Origin: Actinomycetota bacterium
Lineage (GTDB): Bacteria; Actinomycetota; Thermoleophilia; Gaiellales; Gaiellaceae
DNA: 8,611 nt
Direction: 5' to 3'
NCBI GenBank assembly: GCA_005884155.1
Contig: VAXD01000011.1
Coordinates: 1 to 8,611 of the forward strand
Shown here piece after piece: positions 7,301 to 8,611 of this stretch. The translations under genes were made by a program, and so were the position numbers. The first letter of the stretch is position 1; every line of letters begins with the position of its first letter. The notes beneath the pieces are model-generated. The model did not search any database, was not told where the DNA came from, and saw only the letters and a program-made list of their open reading frames with translations.

Positions 7301-7738
7301 TTCGCTCGAGCGCGCGTCGATCGCGACGAGCGCCTCCCCGGTGTTCACTCCTACGCGGACTTGCAGGTGCTCACCCTCCTCCGCGATCCAGTCGCGGATC
7401 GCGAGGGCAGCGCGCACCGCCCGCTCGGGATCGTCCTCGTGCGCGACAGGCGCGCCGAACAGCGCCATGACGGCGTCGCCGATGAACTTCTCGACAGTGC
7501 CGCCGAACCGCTCGAGCTCCGAGCGGAGCCGTTCGTGGTAGGGCGCGAGCAGCGCGCGCACGTCCTCAGGGTCGAGCCGTTCCGCGCGAGCCGTGAAGCC
7601 AACGAGATCCGCGAAGAGCACCGTCACGACCTTCCGCTCCTCGCGCGGCGGTGAAGGCTCGGCGAGCGGCGCGGCACAGGCATTGCAAAAGCGAGCGCCG
7701 TCCGGATTTTCCTGACCGCAACTGGGGCACGTCACCAT
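4391..7738 (-). CDS. Zinc-ribbon / class III nucleotide cyclase / NTPase / TPR signalling protein
   Basis: 1,115 residues, ATG 7738-7736 to TAA 4391-4393. Domains in order: a zinc ribbon with C4, C7, C18 and C21; a class III adenylate/guanylate cyclase domain (about 36-205) with metal-binding D44 (LFADLVGFT) and D88 (EKFIGDAV), and N157/R161 in GDVVNTAAR; an AAA/AAA16-type NTPase (about 226-500) with Walker A GVPGIGKS (256-263) and Walker B LVLEDLHWAD (381-390); a winged-helix-like linker (about 500-600); then a long alpha-helical TPR-like half (about 640-1115). There is no membrane segment or C-terminal LuxR helix-turn-helix, so output is probably cyclic nucleotide. Position 150, where canonical adenylyl cyclases carry Asp/Thr, appears to be Met, so base specificity is uncertain, but the metal and transition-state residues are present. 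There is no ribosome binding site; a leaderless promoter is likely. Ligand and partners are unknown, and no link to the left-hand module is visible. Confidence 0.93.
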   Translation of the reverse strand: MVTCPSCGQENPDGARFCNACAAPLAEPSPPREERKVVTVLFADLVGFTARAERLDPEDVRALLAPYHERLRSELERFGGTVEKFIGDAVMALFGAPVAHEDDPERAVRAALAIRDWIAEEGEHLQVRVGVNTGEALVAIDARSSEGEAMAAGDVVNTAARIQAGAPVSAVLVGEQTYRATADAIDYREAEPVVAKGKSEPIPVWEALQVPARLGVDVTQRSLAPLVGRQREFELVVSALARAREDRSPQLVTLVGVPGIGKSRLVYELSQQAEQEREVITWRQGRSLPYGEGVTFWALGEIVKAQARILESDSTEQAEAKLRRALAELVGDDEEEAQWLESHLRPLVGIGGVDPGARSGEPFTAWRRFLEALAELRPLALVLEDLHWADDALLDFLDELVDRLTDVPLFVLATARPELLERRPGWGGGKPNAVTLSLPPLSDIASAQLVATLLDRPVLEAEQQQALLVKIGGNPLYAEQYARALLERGDLVELPETVQGIIAARLDALAPEEKRLLQDAAVVGKVFWFGVLERIGGAAGSEVEDVLRRLERKQFVQRARRTSVAGEAEYAFRHVLLRDVAYAQIPRAVRGEKHRRAAAWIESLGHAEDHAELLADHYANALEYAHAVGDADRELVERAGVALRNAGDRAAALAAYAPSVRFYTSALELAPSDPALLLRLGRTRFSADSTGKEELEAAFEAFRLAGDDEGAAEAALNLRMIAWYEGDRDRDERWLDQALELVRERPDSPVKAMALVDRGSRYHVDQEFEEAIRVGLETLPLIDRLGLDVQRARVLGSIGLSRASLGDPEGINDLEQSVELARAAGEFARMHALSNNLSEAQFEFGRLAEAVRTYEELVESMERFGRDTDRRWGRASLAAIRASQGRWDEALELADAFIVETEADSPHYQEPMCRAVRAWIRLARGDLVGSAADSQRALEGAQAAKDAQVVAPALRARASVLFAEGRRAEATALTDEALALGPKLVPALISGFDAGKVIEFAGLARALGREAQLIALIETAPEFPWVIAARAVASGDWQPAAAVLAEMEYRPGVAYVRLTAAEELVGVGKTAEAHAHVEAALGFYRDVGATYFIRQGEALRAKLAKSASDLGVRRA

Positions 7739-7744
7739 CCCTAG

Positions 7745-7773
7745 AGCCTAAGGCGTGTCGCTTGCTCAGTCAC
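7745..7773 (-). promoter_or_regulatory. Candidate leaderless promoter of the cyclase gene
   Basis: On the minus strand GTGACT (7773-7768) is followed by a 17-bp spacer and TAGGCT (7750-7745), then 6 nt and the ATG. The -35 differs from TTGACT at one position and the -10 fits TANNNT. With the start codon 6 nt past the -10 box the transcript would begin at or very near the ATG, which explains the missing Shine-Dalgarno. Predicted from sequence only. Confidence 0.5.
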
Positions 7774-7875
7774 CTCGGCCGCCCCTGCGGATCAGGGCCA
7801 TTCGACTACGGCTGCGGGCTTCCTTGGGGCTAGGTCGCGGGTCGGAATGCAACACCTGACCCCACGGTTCTCGGA

Positions 7876-7881
7876 TAGCCT
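7876..7881 (+). promoter_or_regulatory. Candidate -10 box of a leaderless cupin transcript
   Basis: TAGCCT ends 6 nt before GTG 7888, the same spacing and TANNNT form as the -10 box of the divergent cyclase gene. No clear -35 box is visible 16-18 bp upstream, and no Shine-Dalgarno precedes the GTG. The rest of the 149-bp intergenic region shows nothing else I can name. Confidence 0.38.
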
Positions 7882-7887
7882 CGGGTT

Positions 7888-8391
7888 GTGCCTGAGATGA
7901 CCGATCCGGGCGCGGGGCCACGCTGGTTCTTTGCCAATCTCGCCGAAGTCAAGCTGAACCGGCAGGCGTCGGGCGACGTGATGTCGATCGTCGAGATTTC
8001 CTGTCCACCGGGAGACATGCCGCCGCTTCACGTCCACCGAACGGACGACGAGGCGTGGGTCGTCCTCGAGGGCGAGGTGAGCTTCTTCGCCGGGAGCAAC
8101 GAACCTGTCCGCGTCGCGGCTGGGGGCGTGGCTTTCGGACCCAGGGGCGTGGCGCATACATATCGCGTGGAATCGGATGGGCCGGCGCGCATGCTCGCGA
8201 TTTGCACGTCAGGCGACTTCGCGGCCTTTGTGATCGCCGCAAGCCAGCCCGCGGACCGTGCCGAGTTGCCCACGCCGCCGCCTGGGCCGCCCACCGAGGC
8301 AGAGGTTGCCGCGGTCACTGCACTCGCGGCCGAGCATGGGATCGAACTTCTCGGCCCGCCCGGCGCGTTGCCGGGTGACGCAGCTCACTGA
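7888..8391 (+). CDS. Small single-domain cupin protein
   Basis: 167 residues from GTG 7888, stop TGA. ATG 7897 (codon 4) is an alternative; GTG is preferred because TANNNT lies 6 nt upstream, fitting leaderless expression. The conserved cupin barrel spans about residues 25-110. Motif 1 is GDMPPLHVHRTDDEAWVVLEG (42-62, written as G-x5-H-x-H-x4-E-x6-G) with metal ligands H48, H50 and E55. Motif 2 is GVAFGPRGVAHTYR with P85, G87 and H90. This 3-His/1-Glu set usually binds Fe, Mn, Ni or Zn. After about residue 115 there is a Pro-rich linker and a short helix (PTEAEVAAVTALAAEHGIEL). Stand-alone cupins range from dioxygenases and isomerases to ligand-binding proteins, so no reaction is assigned. 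It is divergent from the cyclase gene; a functional link is not supported beyond position. Confidence 0.87.
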   Translation: MPEMTDPGAGPRWFFANLAEVKLNRQASGDVMSIVEISCPPGDMPPLHVHRTDDEAWVVLEGEVSFFAGSNEPVRVAAGGVAFGPRGVAHTYRVESDGPARMLAICTSGDFAAFVIAASQPADRAELPTPPPGPPTEAEVAAVTALAAEHGIELLGPPGALPGDAAH

Positions 8392-8400
8392 CCGCTTCAA

Positions 8401-8490
8401 GCCGTGATCGATGACCTGGGGGCGCAGTTCCTGGTGCCACGGTTCGTTGCCGTAGATCCGGCATAGCTCGTAGTTGGCGCGGTGAATGAC
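8401..8490 (-). pseudogene. Remnant of an M15-family D-Ala-D-Ala metallo-carboxypeptidase (C-terminal piece)
   Basis: One minus-strand frame reads VIHRANYELCRIYGNEPWHQ and continues ELRPQVIDHG. EPWH fits the E-x-x-H pattern of peptidase M15 (catalytic Glu and third zinc ligand), and the YGNEPWH-x-ELRP string is one I associate with actinobacterial M15 enzymes. The upstream S-x-H-x-x-G-x-A-x-D zinc motif is missing: the frame before V is non-protein-like and belongs to the neighbouring fragment. After DHG the similarity appears to stop at about 8401, ten bases past the cupin stop codon. It is therefore a truncated remnant, not a working gene. The match is recalled, not searched. Confidence 0.45.
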
Positions 8491-8611
8491 CGTCGATGCG
8501 GTCGACCATGGCGCCGGCAGCCGCGAGACCCGCCGCAATACGGTCGTGACCGGGCTGGCCCAACACGACCCCGGTGATCGTCGTCCGCTTGCCGTCGATC
8601 CAGCGGATGGC
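8491..8611 (-). pseudogene. Fragment resembling the C-terminal region of a serine D-Ala-D-Ala carboxypeptidase (S11), running off the window
   Basis: The minus-strand frame entering from the right edge reads AIRWIDGKRTTITGVVLGQ and then a helix, GHDRIAAGLAAAGAMVDRI. This beta-strand/GVVLGQ/helix pattern is what follows the KTG box in S11 (PBP5-like) carboxypeptidases. After about 8491 this frame turns into DGHSPRQLRAMPD, which looks like a shadow, while the M15-like fragment begins in another frame. The main part, including any catalytic SxxK, lies outside the window, so whether the gene is broken or simply ends in a fused segment cannot be told here. Confidence 0.4.

Noticed and set aside
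7739..7887. Riboswitch or small RNA in the cyclase-cupin intergenic region.
   Set aside because: No conserved aptamer-like structure is visible, and the leaderless arrangement leaves no leader to hold one.
8209..8391. Continuation of the M15-like minus-strand frame into the cupin gene.
   Set aside because: Recognisable M15 residues stop near 8401; beyond that the frame is antisense to a convincing cupin C-terminus.

Overview
The window is GC-rich, densely coding DNA from a bacterium, most likely a soil-type actinomycete. A zinc-ribbon/class III cyclase/NTPase/TPR protein of more than 1,100 residues and candidate leaderless TANNNT promoters suggest Actinomycetota, perhaps Thermoleophilia-like. 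This placement is inference; there is no rRNA or tRNA here to settle it. I see no CRISPR array, intact insertion sequence, integrase or RNA gene.

Left half (1-4214) is a compact metabolic module around a MarR-family regulator. On the minus strand a zinc-free MDR oxidoreductase (523-1443) is followed by a YcaC-like isochorismatase-fold hydrolase (475 down to the window edge), probably one operon. Divergent from it is the MarR gene (about 1560-2096). It converges, 19 bp apart, on a minus-strand luciferase-like flavin monooxygenase (2116-3174). That gene is divergent from a plus-strand HSL-type alpha/beta hydrolase (3294-4214). Both divergent intergenic regions carry the same imperfect 20-bp palindrome (half-site TTACRTGA, N4 spacer; the two copies match at 17 of 20 positions when one is reverse-complemented). 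The simplest reading is that the MarR protein controls its own gene and all four enzyme genes. Monooxygenase, oxidoreductase and two hydrolases could form a small pathway that oxidises and then hydrolyses an organic compound; the substrate is unknown.

The middle (4215-4390) has no intact gene, but it holds what looks like the frameshifted 3' end of a SnoaL/NTF2-like gene, ending at a TTAA shared with the stop codon of the next gene.

Right half (4391-8391): the minus-strand gene for the 1,115-residue protein with N-terminal zinc ribbon, nucleotide cyclase domain, AAA/NTPase domain and TPR-like C-terminal half is divergent from a small cupin gene. Both genes lack a convincing ribosome binding site but have TANNNT exactly 6 nt before the start codon, as expected for leaderless transcripts.

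The right edge (8401-8611) carries two short minus-strand fragments in different frames. One resembles the C-terminal part of a serine D-Ala-D-Ala carboxypeptidase (S11), the other the ExxH end of an M15 metallo-carboxypeptidase. They look like fused remnants or a recombination scar.
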